64,000 bases of DNA, from NCBI RefSeq assembly GCF_024753245.1, contig NZ_JANUGX010000032.1, forward strand, positions 1-64,000, written 5' to 3'. Position 1 is the stretch's first letter; each line of letters starts with the position of its first letter. The position numbers were made by a program, and so were the translations under genes. Shown piece by piece: positions 1 through 9,729 of the stretch. The notes under the pieces are model-generated. The model was not told where the DNA came from, ran no database searches, and saw nothing but the letters and a program-made list of their open reading frames with translations. This DNA is from Massilia norwichensis (lineage in GTDB: Bacteria; Pseudomonadota; Gammaproteobacteria; Burkholderiales; Burkholderiaceae_D).

Positions 1-144
1 GTCGAAGATCTTGCGATACCCGTACACCGCACCGCTTTCCGGCCACGACTGCTTGATGTGCCCGAGCAGGCGCCGATCTTCCTGTGCACGTAAGCTTTCG
101 GGATTAACGCGCCAGGCGTAGTAACCGCTGGGATGAAGTTTCAG
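1..144 (-). pseudogene. IS3-family transposase OrfB, interrupted (internal part, continues off the window)
   Basis: The minus strand reads 48 open codons, beginning LKLHPSGYYAWRVNPES and ending VYGYRKIFD, which is the helix-turn-helix linker region of IS3-family OrfB just before the DDE core. The upstream part of the same gene lies at 15,739-15,804 and ends at RMCKML. The natural join would be KML-KLHPSGYY, so a single orfB was cut by the IS21-type unit between 146 and 15,733. The catalytic core would lie left of the window. Confidence 0.85.
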
Positions 145-145
145 C
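141..145. repeat. Target-site duplication, left copy (TCAGC)
   Basis: The pentamer TCAGC directly precedes the left TG terminus of the IS21-type unit and recurs directly after its right CA terminus at 15,734-15,738. Joining the flanks through one copy restores the IS3 orfB reading frame. IS21-family elements typically make 4-8 bp duplications. Confidence 0.85.
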
Positions 146-255
146 TGCGTATTTCGGCGATCGTGACCGGCCATTTCGGCGCATCGTGACCACTGCGCAG
201 CGCGCTGTGTTGCGCCCCGGAATTCTAGTGCATGCGGTCACGATGATGCGACCTT
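146..255. repeat. IS21 left terminus with multiple transposase-binding-like repeats
   Basis: Two direct copies of ATTTCGGCG(C)ATCGTGACC lie at 151-168 and 173-191, and an inverted, weaker copy (GGTCACGATGATGCG) lies at about 237-251. They match the repeats inside the right terminus. Confidence 0.75.
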
Positions 256-288
256 TTTTCGACTTTGTCAGCCGCTTTCGTATCGCTA

Positions 289-298
289 CTGCGTAACG
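289..298. repeat. 10-bp direct repeat, left copy (candidate recombination core)
   Basis: CTGCGTAACG occurs here and at 13,179-13,188. The two copies mark the change from IS21 sequence to cargo on each side. Flanking bases are partly similar (TTCGTATCGCTA versus TTCGATCGTTC). The small tyrosine recombinase at 420-1046 lies just inside this copy. Confidence 0.5.
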
Positions 299-419
299 CT
301 CCTATGTCGAAATGCTGCTGACACTTCGCTCATTTTCGGCCGCGATAAGGCCTTGTGCCGTTTCGCGTTTTTCTGCGGTAACGGCTCGCCAAGTGCGCCA
401 GCGGGACGTCGATACCCGA

Positions 420-1046
420 TCAGACCTCGGTCTGCTCCGCGATCTCCAGGGCATCATCGACCTCGATCCCGAGATATCGCACCGTGCTTTCGAGCTTTGT
501 ATGCCCAAGAAGCAACTGGACAGCTCGGAGGTTTTTCGTCCGGCGGTAGATCAACGTCGCTTTCGTTCGGCGCATTGAATGTGTGCCATACGCGGTCGCG
601 TCCAACCCGATCGACTCTACCCAGTTGGTCACGATGCGTGCGTATTGACGGGTCGACAGGTGTGGCGAATCGCTCACTCGGCTGGGAAACAGATACTCGT
701 TTCCGGCCAGTTGGCGCCGGTCCATCCAGGCGAGCACTGAGTGCCGGGTTTGTTCAGTGATCTCGAACTGAACAGGCCGGCTTGTCTTGCGCTGCATGAC
801 AATCGCGCGATGGAAGATGCTTCTGCCCTGCGCGATATCTTTGACTCGTAAGCTGACCAGGTCGCAGCCGCGCAACTTGCTGTCGATCGCCAGGTTGAAC
901 AGCGCAAGGTCGCGCACGTGTTCGGCTAGCTGCAGGCGGATGCGTATCGCCCATATTTCGCGCAGCTTCAGAGGAAGCTTCTGCCCGACCAAACGCCCCT
1001 TGTTCCAGGGCCCGCGAGTTTCTGTTTTGCTGACGGTTGAATTCAT
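420..1046 (-). CDS. Small tyrosine recombinase/integrase (208 aa)
   Basis: A tyrosine site-specific recombinase consisting almost only of the catalytic domain. Visible catalytic elements are the box I arginine in KLRGCDLVSL, a central QRKTSRP lysine, box II HSMRRTKA (H-x-x-R), and LLGHTKLESTVRYLG with the second histidine and the nucleophilic tyrosine. It lacks most of the N-terminal core-binding domain of phage integrases, as is usual for this roughly 200-residue proteobacterial group. The ATG at 1046 has GGAG five bases upstream and is preferred over an ATG 36 bases earlier. The gene is transcribed toward the 10-bp repeat at 289-298, the arrangement expected for an integrase beside its attachment site. 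That it moved the 12.9-kb cargo is inference. Confidence 0.85.
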   Translation of the reverse strand: MNSTVSKTETRGPWNKGRLVGQKLPLKLREIWAIRIRLQLAEHVRDLALFNLAIDSKLRGCDLVSLRVKDIAQGRSIFHRAIVMQRKTSRPVQFEITEQTRHSVLAWMDRRQLAGNEYLFPSRVSDSPHLSTRQYARIVTNWVESIGLDATAYGTHSMRRTKATLIYRRTKNLRAVQLLLGHTKLESTVRYLGIEVDDALEIAEQTEV

Positions 1047-1273
1047 GAGAACTCCGTGGTTGAGGAGTCTCATTGTGGTCATTTAGCCGAATACGTCCCG
1101 TCGACCGGCTGCGCTTGCCGAGCGAGCAACAAACGCCGTACACTGAAGCACATCGACTGGCCGAGAACGGCCAGAAGCCGGCCTACAGGGGAGCGCTGGG
1201 ATGCCACAAAAAACTGTCGTGCTCCCACTTGGTTGCCATACAATAAACAACCTTGAATTAGTGGCGGAATGTC

Positions 1274-1963
1274 ATGAGGCACAACGAAGCTCATCGGATG
1301 GAACATCTCGGGTGGCTGCGTGCTGCTGTACTCGGGGCGAACGATGGCATGATTTCGACTGCCAGCCTGTTGGTCGGGATTGCCGCCGCACACGCCTCGC
1401 ACAGCAATATGTTGCTGACCGGCTTCGCTAGTCTGGTTGCTGGGAGCATGTCAATGGCGACCGGCGAATATGTTTCGGTCGCGTCCCAAGCTGATACGGA
1501 AAAAGCAGCGATCAAGCAGGAAGCTGCAGAGCTTGCACGCGATGAGGACGCTGAGCATCGCGAACTGGCCAGCATCTACATGCAGCGCGGGCTGGACAGG
1601 GATCTTGCGCGACAGGTGGCTACGCAGCTAATGGCGCACGACGCGCTTGGAACCCATGCTCGCGATGAACTTGGCATTCACGAAGCCACGCAAGCGCGTC
1701 CACTGCAGGCCGCCATGGCATCGGCGCTGAGTTTCGCCGTCGGCGCTGCGATGCCTTTAGCCATCACAGCGCTCACGCCAGCGAGTTTATTGGTCGCGGT
1801 ACTTGTTTTAGCGACTCTTGTCGGACTAGCTCTGCTAGGAGCGTTGGCGGCGAAGACCGGTGGTGCGCCAGCTTTGCCTGCGGCGATCCGCGTCACTTGC
1901 TGGAGCGCCCTCGCAATGGGTTCCACCATTGCCATCGGCAGCCTATTCAATGTCGGCATTTGA
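1274..1963 (+). CDS. VIT1/CCC1-family divalent metal transporter (229 aa)
   Basis: A membrane protein of the VIT/CCC1 (DUF125) family, which moves Fe2+ or Mn2+ across membranes. The diagnostic N-terminus HLGWLRAAVLGANDGMIST is present, followed by a GSMSMATGEYVSV segment, a hydrophilic acidic and glutamate-rich loop (about residues 75-135) typical of metal binding, and three C-terminal hydrophobic segments ending at GSLFNVGI. Length is normal. It starts at an ATG with GGCGGA upstream. It lies between the integrase and a cytochrome b561 gene inside the IS21-bounded unit; no regulator sits next to it. The exact metal cannot be read from sequence. Confidence 0.85.
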   Translation: MRHNEAHRMEHLGWLRAAVLGANDGMISTASLLVGIAAAHASHSNMLLTGFASLVAGSMSMATGEYVSVASQADTEKAAIKQEAAELARDEDAEHRELASIYMQRGLDRDLARQVATQLMAHDALGTHARDELGIHEATQARPLQAAMASALSFAVGAAMPLAITALTPASLLVAVLVLATLVGLALLGALAAKTGGAPALPAAIRVTCWSALAMGSTIAIGSLFNVGI

Positions 1964-2141
1964 TACCGCGCTGCCACTGATGGGGGCATCGTGGAAAACC
2001 CGACCTTTCGTTCGCCGCATCGAGTGATTTCTGTAAGCTGCCGGCTGGCACAGTCAGATAACAAGTCTTGAATCACGGGTGCGCGCAGGAAAGCATGACA
2101 TTATGCTATTTTGAGATTTCGAAAATGTTAGATAATCCCCC

Positions 2142-2690
2142 ATGACCCAGCCTTCCACGCGCTACACGCCACTCGCTAAAGCCCTGCATTGGCTAGTTGC
2201 GGCCCTAATTATCGTCCAGTACACCACCGCGTTCTTGCTCCCTCACATCGGCCGCAAGACGGCGCCCAGCGATATCATCAGTCTGCATTTTTCTGTGGGA
2301 GTGCTGATCATGATAGTAATGATAGTACGCCTGGGCCGCCGCGTGCTGCATCCGGTCGCACTGGAAGTTGGTGATGCCGCACCGTGGGAGCGACTGCTCG
2401 CAAAGGCTACGCACTGGCTGATCTACGTGATCCTGATCATCTCGCCCATGCTGGGTTGGGCCTCTGCCTCGGCGCACAGTCTGGCGGTCAGCTTGTTCGG
2501 CCTGCCGCTGCCGACGCTAGCCGCACCGGGCACCCGATGGGCGAACCAGGCCGGCGACATCCACGGAACGGCAATGTGGGTGCTGCTGTGGCTTATCGGG
2601 CTGCACATCCTCGCCACGCTCTATCACCACCTGCTTCGCCGCGACGGCACCTTGCTTCGCATGATGCCGGCCCACCGAGCCAAGCTTTAA
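2142..2690 (+). CDS. Cytochrome b561-type membrane protein (182 aa)
   Basis: A four-helix di-haem cytochrome b561 (prokaryotic CybB type), which passes electrons between the membrane quinone pool and a redox partner. Four hydrophobic segments are visible at about 15-33, 45-65, 88-107 and 145-165, with candidate haem histidines in KALHWLV, ISLHFSVG, KATHWLIY and the IHGTAMW/GLHILATLYHH region. Length is typical. The physiological partner is unknown; the preceding metal transporter and this gene are not tightly spaced (about 180 bp), so co-transcription is uncertain. Confidence 0.85.
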   Translation: MTQPSTRYTPLAKALHWLVAALIIVQYTTAFLLPHIGRKTAPSDIISLHFSVGVLIMIVMIVRLGRRVLHPVALEVGDAAPWERLLAKATHWLIYVILIISPMLGWASASAHSLAVSLFGLPLPTLAAPGTRWANQAGDIHGTAMWVLLWLIGLHILATLYHHLLRRDGTLLRMMPAHRAKL

Positions 2691-2747
2691 AGCGGCTTCT
2701 TGTAAGCAATGTCATAGACGTAATCTGTTGGGACGCATGGCACCCAA

Positions 2748-2848
2748 GGGTCGGATGCGGCCGCTCGTGACATTCCGTGAATTTTCCAGCTGAGCAACCT
2801 GCTATCCTCGATCGAACGGCCGAGTTCGGCCAAAGCGGACATAGACGC
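2748..2848 (+). repeat. ~100-bp block preceding a small gene; second copy at 13,040-13,137
   Basis: This block shares GGGTCGG..GC.GCC, TCGTGACA.TCCGTGAATTTT, CAGC..GGCA.CCTGCTA-like text and GGCCGAG.TCGGCCA with 13,040-13,137 in the same order and orientation. Here it leads into the start of the small gene at 2860; at 13 kb no gene follows. It may be a mobile promoter/leader block. Confidence 0.55.
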
Positions 2849-2859
2849 GTTGGAGAACA

Positions 2860-3141
2860 ATGAATCCTTACAGCTTCATGCTGCAACAGGCATCGATGGA
2901 AATGCGGCAGTTTCAACAGACCAGCCCGGAGGCGAGCTACTTTGAGAAAAGCTGGCTCGAACGGCTTGCAGCACGTCTAGAACACGCAAGTAGTCTTAGC
3001 GAACAGGCGTCAGCGGAGCGGGAAGTACTAGCGATTGCAAGAAGTGACATCGATTCGGGACCAATGAACCCGACCGCAATGCCATCCTTCTATCAGGCAC
3101 TGGATGCCGTTCAAAGGGCACGCAAGCGCCGGACCGTATGA
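2860..3141 (+). CDS. Hypothetical protein (93 aa)
   Basis: Not recognised. The predicted protein is soluble and mostly helical, with MNPYSFMLQQASMEMRQF at the start, a Glu/Ala-rich middle and a basic C-terminus (RARKRRTV). It is preceded by the block repeated at 13 kb and followed by a short GC-rich motif (GTCTGCAATGGGTCGGCTGC, from about 3144) of a kind that recurs around small genes in this window. No membrane segment or signal peptide is seen. It may be a real cassette-like gene; nothing suggests a function. Confidence 0.5.
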   Translation: MNPYSFMLQQASMEMRQFQQTSPEASYFEKSWLERLAARLEHASSLSEQASAEREVLAIARSDIDSGPMNPTAMPSFYQALDAVQRARKRRTV

Positions 3142-3472
3142 GTGTCTGCAATGGGTCGGCTGCGGACCTTCGCGGGCCCACCAAGCAACACCCAAGAATT
3201 TCCATCCGAGCAACTAGGTGCGGTAGACTAGCGGTCACAAAACTTCCGCTTCCGGCCAGAAGCGGACCTGCAGCCATACTGCTCAACTCAATTAATTAGT
3301 TTACCTCACCCTACCGGCAGAACTGCTGGAAAGCTCATGTGCCTGCCGAGCAGGTATAACAAGCAACGATTAGCTAGAGAAGGCTTGCTGATGAAGTAGG
3401 CACTTCTTCAAAGCATGATGTTTGGGGAGATTTTGAAGTACTACGCAGATAGTACAGTCCTATGCACTCAGC
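3142..3472. other. Intergenic stretch without a recognisable gene
   Basis: It holds the motif GTCTGCAATGGGTCGGCTGC after the 93-aa gene and a second short palindromic motif CCGCTTCCGGCCAGAAGCGG near 3250. The rest, up to the 3' end of the LysR gene, is AT-richer and has no convincing coding potential. Confidence 0.6.
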
Positions 3473-4411
3473 TTATTTTGCAACCTTATTGCGATGCAGT
3501 TCGAAGCGCTCAAACGCCTGAGACAAAAAGGCGACAAAGGTACGGATACGCGCTGATTGATGCTGATGCTGGGGGTAGATTGCATAGATGTCGGCATCCG
3601 GCGTGCGGTACTGCGGTAATACCTGGACGAGTCGTCCGCTGTCCAGGTAGCGCTCGATATCCCACTCCGCCCGCATCAGGATGCCGTGACCGTCGAGTGC
3701 CCAGTTGACCGCGATCTCGCCATCATTCGTCGTCAGGTTCCCGCGCACTTTGACAGATTCTCCACGGCCGCCGTTATCTCGATCCCGGTGCAATCGCCAT
3801 GTGCCGTAAGCTTCGTCGCCCTGGCGGATGCAAATGCAGTTATGGCGCACGAGGTCGGACGGCTGTACCGGCGCGCCGCGCGCTTCAAGGTATTTAGGCG
3901 AAGCGCATAACACCCGGCGATTACTCGCAAGCTTCTTCGCGATGACGCGGGTGTCCCCAGGCTCTCCAAAGCGGATACATACATCAAACTGGTCGTCTGT
4001 AAGCGCAGGCGGATTGACCGACAACTGCAACTGCACATCGACCTCCGGATAGCGAAGAACATATTTTGAGATTGCCGGAGCGACATGCAGGCGGCCAAAG
4101 CCAAGCGTGGCGTTGACCCGTAACTGGCCTTTCGGCTGACCCTTCGACGCGCTTAGCAACTGGTCCAGATCAGCGATTTCTCCAAGGATCCGCCGAGCGT
4201 GCTCGAACAGCGTTTCTCCGTCCGGCGTGAGGCTCATCCGGCGCGTGGTGCGGTTCACCAATGGCATCCCGAGCCGGGCTTCCATTTGGGACAGACGCTT
4301 GCTCACAGCCGCAGTGCTAATCCCAAGTTCGCGTGCAGCACTGCTCAGGTTACCGCAGGTTGCCAACGAAACAAAAAAGCCGAGCTCCGCAGGCTGAATT
4401 CCCGTACTCAT
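3473..4411 (-). CDS. LysR-family transcriptional regulator (312 aa), probable tartrate regulator
   Basis: A standard LysR-type regulator: an N-terminal winged helix-turn-helix (residues about 8-66, including NLSSAARELGISTAAVSKRLSQ) and a C-terminal periplasmic-binding-like effector domain (about 90-300). Overall it resembles the DmlR/TtuA-like group. It is transcribed divergently from the tartrate dehydrogenase gene across a 128-bp gap, the classical layout in which a LysR protein controls the neighbouring catabolic operon and itself. The inducer is probably tartrate or a related C4 hydroxydicarboxylate; this is inferred from context only. Confidence 0.85.
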   Translation of the reverse strand: MSTGIQPAELGFFVSLATCGNLSSAARELGISTAAVSKRLSQMEARLGMPLVNRTTRRMSLTPDGETLFEHARRILGEIADLDQLLSASKGQPKGQLRVNATLGFGRLHVAPAISKYVLRYPEVDVQLQLSVNPPALTDDQFDVCIRFGEPGDTRVIAKKLASNRRVLCASPKYLEARGAPVQPSDLVRHNCICIRQGDEAYGTWRLHRDRDNGGRGESVKVRGNLTTNDGEIAVNWALDGHGILMRAEWDIERYLDSGRLVQVLPQYRTPDADIYAIYPQHQHQSARIRTFVAFLSQAFERFELHRNKVAK

Positions 4412-4430
4412 CGTGATTGTTAATCCAAAG

Positions 4431-4445
4431 TTAAAGACGGTTTAA
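4431..4445. promoter_or_regulatory. Candidate LysR operator in the divergent promoter region
   Basis: TTAAAGACGGTTTAA is an interrupted palindrome (TTAAA/TTTAA, 5-bp centre) between the LysR gene and the tartrate dehydrogenase gene. Its A/T-rich arms separated by a GC core resemble LysR recognition sites, but no binding data are implied. Confidence 0.35.
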
Positions 4446-4539
4446 GTCTAGCCATCATATTAACCTTCGTCCAGCGCATACAGTGGCATTCAACGCACAT
4501 GCCACGCAGTGCACTTTCAACAGACAGGAGACAGCAGCA

Positions 4540-5625
4540 ATGAAAACCTATCAGATCGCAACGATTCCCGGTGACGGCATTGGCAAGGAAGTGGTCCCGG
4601 CGGGCCGCCAGGTCCTGGAAGCGCTGGGCGCAGCCAGCAACACTTTCAAGTTCTCGTTCGAGGACTTTGACTGGGGTGGCGATTACTACCGCGCCAACGG
4701 TGTGATGATGCCGGCCGACGGCCTCGACGCCCTGCGCAACAAGGATGCCATCTTGTTTGGTTCCGCCGGTGATCCAGATATTGCCGATCACATCACCCTG
4801 TGGGGCCTGCGTCTGAAAATTTGCCAGGGTTTCGACCAGTACGCCAACGTACGCCCGACCCGCATCCTCCCCGGCATCGACGGTCCGCTGAAGCGCTGCG
4901 CTCCGGAAGACCTGAACTGGGTCATCGTCCGCGAAAACTCGGAAGGCGAATACTCCGGCGTGGGCGGCCGCGTGCACCAGGGCCACCCAATCGAAGCCGC
5001 AACCGACGTCAGCATGATGACGCGGGTCGGCGTCGAGCGCATCCTGCGCTTCGCGTTCAAACTGGCCCAGTCCCGTCCGCGCAAGCTCCTGACCGTCATC
5101 ACCAAGAGCAATGCTCAACGCCATGCCATGGTGATGTGGGATGAGATCGCGCTGCAGGTATCGAAGGAATTCCCGGACGTGAAGTGGGACAAGGAACTAG
5201 TCGACGCCGCCACCGCGCGCATGGTGAACCGCCCGGCGACCCTCGACACCATCGTCGCCACCAACCTGCACGCGGACATCCTGAGCGACCTGGCGGCAGC
5301 GCTTGCCGGCAGCCTCGGTATTGCCCCGACCGGCAACATCGATCCGGAACGCCGCTATCCGTCGATGTTTGAGCCGATTCACGGTTCGGCCTTTGACATC
5401 ATGGGCAAGGGCCTGGCCAATCCGATCGGTACCTTCTGGTCGGTCGTGATGCTGCTGGAGCACCTGGGCGAACAGGAAGCTGCCAACCAGGTGATGCGCG
5501 CCATCGAAAGCGTGACGGCGACGCCAGCCCTGCACACCCGCGATCTCGGCGGCCAGGCGACCACTGCGGAGGTGACGAAGGCGGTATGCGATTTCCTCGG
5601 CAAGCAAGAGCGTGTAGCGGCCTGA
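4540..5625 (+). CDS. ttuC: Tartrate dehydrogenase/decarboxylase or D-malate dehydrogenase (361 aa)
   Basis: A member of the isocitrate/isopropylmalate dehydrogenase family, in the tartrate dehydrogenase/D-malate dehydrogenase branch. The NAD-dependent enzyme oxidises tartrate (and often D-malate), and in some members decarboxylates the product to D-glycerate. Visible are the N-terminal IPGDGIGKEV, the active-site ENSEGEYSGVGG, the catalytic lysine in VITKSNAQRH and the metal/NAD region NLHADILSDLAAALAGSLG with EPIHGSAFDI. The ATG at 4540 follows AGGAGACAGCAGCA and gives the family's usual start MKTYQIATIPG; an earlier in-frame ATG is unlikely. It is the first gene of a six-gene operon whose next members act on glycerate, which favours tartrate over D-malate as substrate. 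Confidence 0.88.
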   Translation: MKTYQIATIPGDGIGKEVVPAGRQVLEALGAASNTFKFSFEDFDWGGDYYRANGVMMPADGLDALRNKDAILFGSAGDPDIADHITLWGLRLKICQGFDQYANVRPTRILPGIDGPLKRCAPEDLNWVIVRENSEGEYSGVGGRVHQGHPIEAATDVSMMTRVGVERILRFAFKLAQSRPRKLLTVITKSNAQRHAMVMWDEIALQVSKEFPDVKWDKELVDAATARMVNRPATLDTIVATNLHADILSDLAAALAGSLGIAPTGNIDPERRYPSMFEPIHGSAFDIMGKGLANPIGTFWSVVMLLEHLGEQEAANQVMRAIESVTATPALHTRDLGGQATTAEVTKAVCDFLGKQERVAA

Positions 5626-5633
5626 GCCGGAAT

Positions 5634-6944
5634 ATGAAAAACATGGACCTGGTCAGCGGGCGTGAGCGGGAATTGCTGGAAGCGCTCTTCGATGCCGCGG
5701 TTGCTGCGGCACAGCCGGACAAGTGCATCCCGCCGCACCTGCCAGCCGCGCCCCGGGGCCGGCTTGTGGTAATCGGTGCGGGAAAAGCATCGGCCGCGAT
5801 GGCACGGGCCGTAGAGCAGCACTGGCCCGGCAAGCTGGAGGGACTGGTGGTCACGCGTTACGGCTATGCGGTCGCCTGCGATCGTATCGAGATCGTCGAG
5901 GCGGCGCACCCGGTTCCAGACGCCGCCGGACAGCAGGCTGCGGCACGGATGCTCGACCTCGTGAGTGGCTTAAGCGTTGACGATACGGTGTTGTGCCTGA
6001 TCTCGGGTGGCGGATCATCGCTGCTTCCGCTCCCGTTGGAAGGCATCACGCTCGAGGATAAGCAGGCGGTCAGCCGGGCGTTATTGACATCCGGTGCCAG
6101 CATCAGCGAGATGAACTGCGTGCGGCGCCACCTGTCAGCGATCAAGGGTGGGCGGCTTGCTGCTGCCTGCCACCCGGCGAAGGTCGTCACGCTGCTCATT
6201 TCGGATGTGCCGGGCGACGAGCCTTTCGACATCGCTTCCGGCCCGACCGTCGCCGACCCCAGTACCTGTGCCGACGCGCTCGAGATCGTGCGTCGCTATG
6301 GCATCGAATTGCCGCTAAACGTCAGGCAGGTGCTCGAAAGCGGGGCCGGGGAGTCGATCAAGCCGGGTGACCCCCGGTTGGCTGGCCATGAAGTACGGAT
6401 GATTGCCACGCCGCAGATGGCGCTTGAAGCTGCTGCGCGTGTCGCCGAGCAAGCAGGCGTTGCCACCTACATCCTGGGCGACAGCCTGGAAGGCGAAGCG
6501 CGCGACGTTGGCAAAGTGATGGCGGGTATCGCGCTTCAGGTTGCCAGGCGTGGACAGCCGTTCGCTACTCCCTGCGTGCTGCTGTCCGGCGGCGAAACAA
6601 CGGTGACGGTGCGAGGCGATGGACGCGGCGGGCGCAATGTCGAGTTCCTCCTTGCAGCCGCCATTGCCTTGCGCGGTGAGCCCGGTGTCTATGGACTTGC
6701 CGGCGATACCGATGGGGTCGACGGTCAGGAAGAGATTGCCGGCGCATATTTCTCGCCTGATAGCCTCGCCCGCGCTTTTGACAAGAAGATGCCGCCGATG
6801 CACAGCCTCGACCGGAATGACGGGCACGGCTTTTTCCAAGCGATGGGCGACTCCGTCGTGACCGGACCCACGCTCACCAACGTCAACGACTTCCGCGCAA
6901 TCCTTATTACCGATTCCGCCAAAAGGAATAGTCATGCATCGTAG
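5634..6944 (+). CDS. Glycerate 2-kinase, MOFRL family (436 aa)
   Basis: A class II glycerate kinase (MOFRL/GckA family, in older tartrate literature called hydroxypyruvate reductase TtuD). It phosphorylates D-glycerate to 2-phosphoglycerate. Visible are the N-terminal domain with VVIGAGKASAAMARA, LISGGGSSLLPLP and SDVPGDEPFDIASGPT, and the C-terminal MOFRL region VLLSGGETTVTVRGDGRGGRN and DTDGVDG. It starts eight bases after the tartrate dehydrogenase stop, and its 3' end overlaps the pyruvate kinase start by 11 bp, so translation is probably coupled. Its product is the substrate of the enolase encoded two genes downstream. Confidence 0.9.
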   Translation: MKNMDLVSGRERELLEALFDAAVAAAQPDKCIPPHLPAAPRGRLVVIGAGKASAAMARAVEQHWPGKLEGLVVTRYGYAVACDRIEIVEAAHPVPDAAGQQAAARMLDLVSGLSVDDTVLCLISGGGSSLLPLPLEGITLEDKQAVSRALLTSGASISEMNCVRRHLSAIKGGRLAAACHPAKVVTLLISDVPGDEPFDIASGPTVADPSTCADALEIVRRYGIELPLNVRQVLESGAGESIKPGDPRLAGHEVRMIATPQMALEAAARVAEQAGVATYILGDSLEGEARDVGKVMAGIALQVARRGQPFATPCVLLSGGETTVTVRGDGRGGRNVEFLLAAAIALRGEPGVYGLAGDTDGVDGQEEIAGAYFSPDSLARAFDKKMPPMHSLDRNDGHGFFQAMGDSVVTGPTLTNVNDFRAILITDSAKRNSHAS

Positions 6945-8378
6945 TCGTAAAGCAAAAATAGTCGCCACGCTCGGGCCAGCCAGTACGGACAGCGCCACCA
7001 TCGAATCCATGTTTCGTGCCGGCGCCGATGTGTTCCGTCTGAATTTCAGCCACGGCAGCCACGAGGATCACAAGAAGCGTCTCGACACGCTGCGCGCGCT
7101 CGAACAGTCGCTCGGCCGCCCAGTTGGTGTCCTGATTGACCTGCAGGGGCCGAAGCTACGCATCGGCACCTTCGCCAACGGCTCAGTCGTGCTGGAGGCC
7201 GGCGCATCATTCCGGCTCGACCTGAACGCTGGGCAGCCGGGCGACCAGACCCGCGTCGCGCTGCCGCATCCTGAAATCTTCGCCGCACTGGAACCCGATA
7301 CGCGCTTGCTGCTGGACGATGGCCGTATCGAACTGAAGGTCGAGAAATTCTCCGCCGAATCCGCAGAAACGACCGTCATCAATGGTGGGACACTGTCCGA
7401 TCGAAAAGGCGTCAATGTACCGGGTGTCGTCCTGCCCTTGTCGGCGCTGACCGAAAAAGACCGGAAGGACCTGGCGTTTGGCCTGAGCCTCGGAATCGAC
7501 TGGATTGCACTGTCCTTCGTGCAGCGGGTCGAAGATATCCTTGAGATCCAGGAAATCGTCCAGGGACGCGCCAGGATCATCGCCAAGCTCGAAAAGCCTG
7601 CGGCAATCGACCAGCTCGAGCCCATTATTCGTGCAGCCGACGCGATCATGGTTGCACGCGGCGACCTTGGGGTAGAGATGCCGGCTGAACAGGTGCCTGC
7701 TATCCAGAAGCGGATCGTGCGCGTGTGTCGCCGCCTTGGCAAGCCGGTCATCGTTGCAACGCAGATGCTCGAATCGATGGTGACAACCCCTGTGCCGACA
7801 CGAGCGGAAGCGTCGGACGTCGCGACGGCAATCTATGACGGGGTGGATGCCGTCATGTTGTCGGCTGAATCCGCTTCCGGCAAATATCCCGTGGAAGCGG
7901 TCACGATGATGAACAACATCATCGTTCAGACTGAATCCGACCCGTTCTATACCGAAAGCATGACAGCGCATCAGAGTCCGGCCCAGGCTGAGATCGCGGA
8001 TGCCATTGGCCTCGCAATGCGTACCGTGGCCGATTTGCTCGACGTTGCTGCGACCGTTGCCTACACCAGTTCCGGTCACTCTGCCCTGAGGATGGCGCGC
8101 GAGCGCCCGCAGGCGCCCATCATCGGCATGACCCCGAAGCTCGCCACAGCCCGTGGCCTGGCTCTGGTATGGGGCGTGCACGCTGTCCTGACGCATGACG
8201 TTGCCGGTGTTTCCGAAATGACGGATTTCGCCTGTGCCACGGCCAAGCGAGAAGGGCTGGCAAATCCTGGGCAGACCATCGTTATCGCGGCGGGTATGCC
8301 GTTCGGTACCGCCGGCACTACCAACCTGTTACGGATTGCTCAGATCGATCACGAGTCTGGCGACGAAAGGAAACAGCA

Positions 8379-8382
<4 letters not shown>
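6934..8382 (+). CDS. pyk: Pyruvate kinase (482 aa)
   Basis: Converts phosphoenolpyruvate and ADP to pyruvate and ATP. It has the N-terminal KIVATLGPAS and AGADVFRLNFSHGS, the active-site signature IIAKLEKPAAIDQLEPII with the catalytic lysine, and MVARGDLGVEMP. The B domain (about 70-170) and the C-terminal regulatory domain are complete, so length is normal. It overlaps the glycerate kinase by 11 bp and the following enolase by 4 bp (ATGA). Such tight coupling with glycerate 2-kinase and enolase shows it serves the lower part of a dedicated tartrate/glycerate route. It is probably a paralogue of a housekeeping pyruvate kinase elsewhere (inference). Confidence 0.93.
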
Positions 8383-9665
<1,283 letters not shown>

Positions 9666-9729
9666 CAAACCGTAGTTTCAACACACACGGTTCATAACAA
9701 AGTGGGCATAGCCCCGATACGGAGGAGAC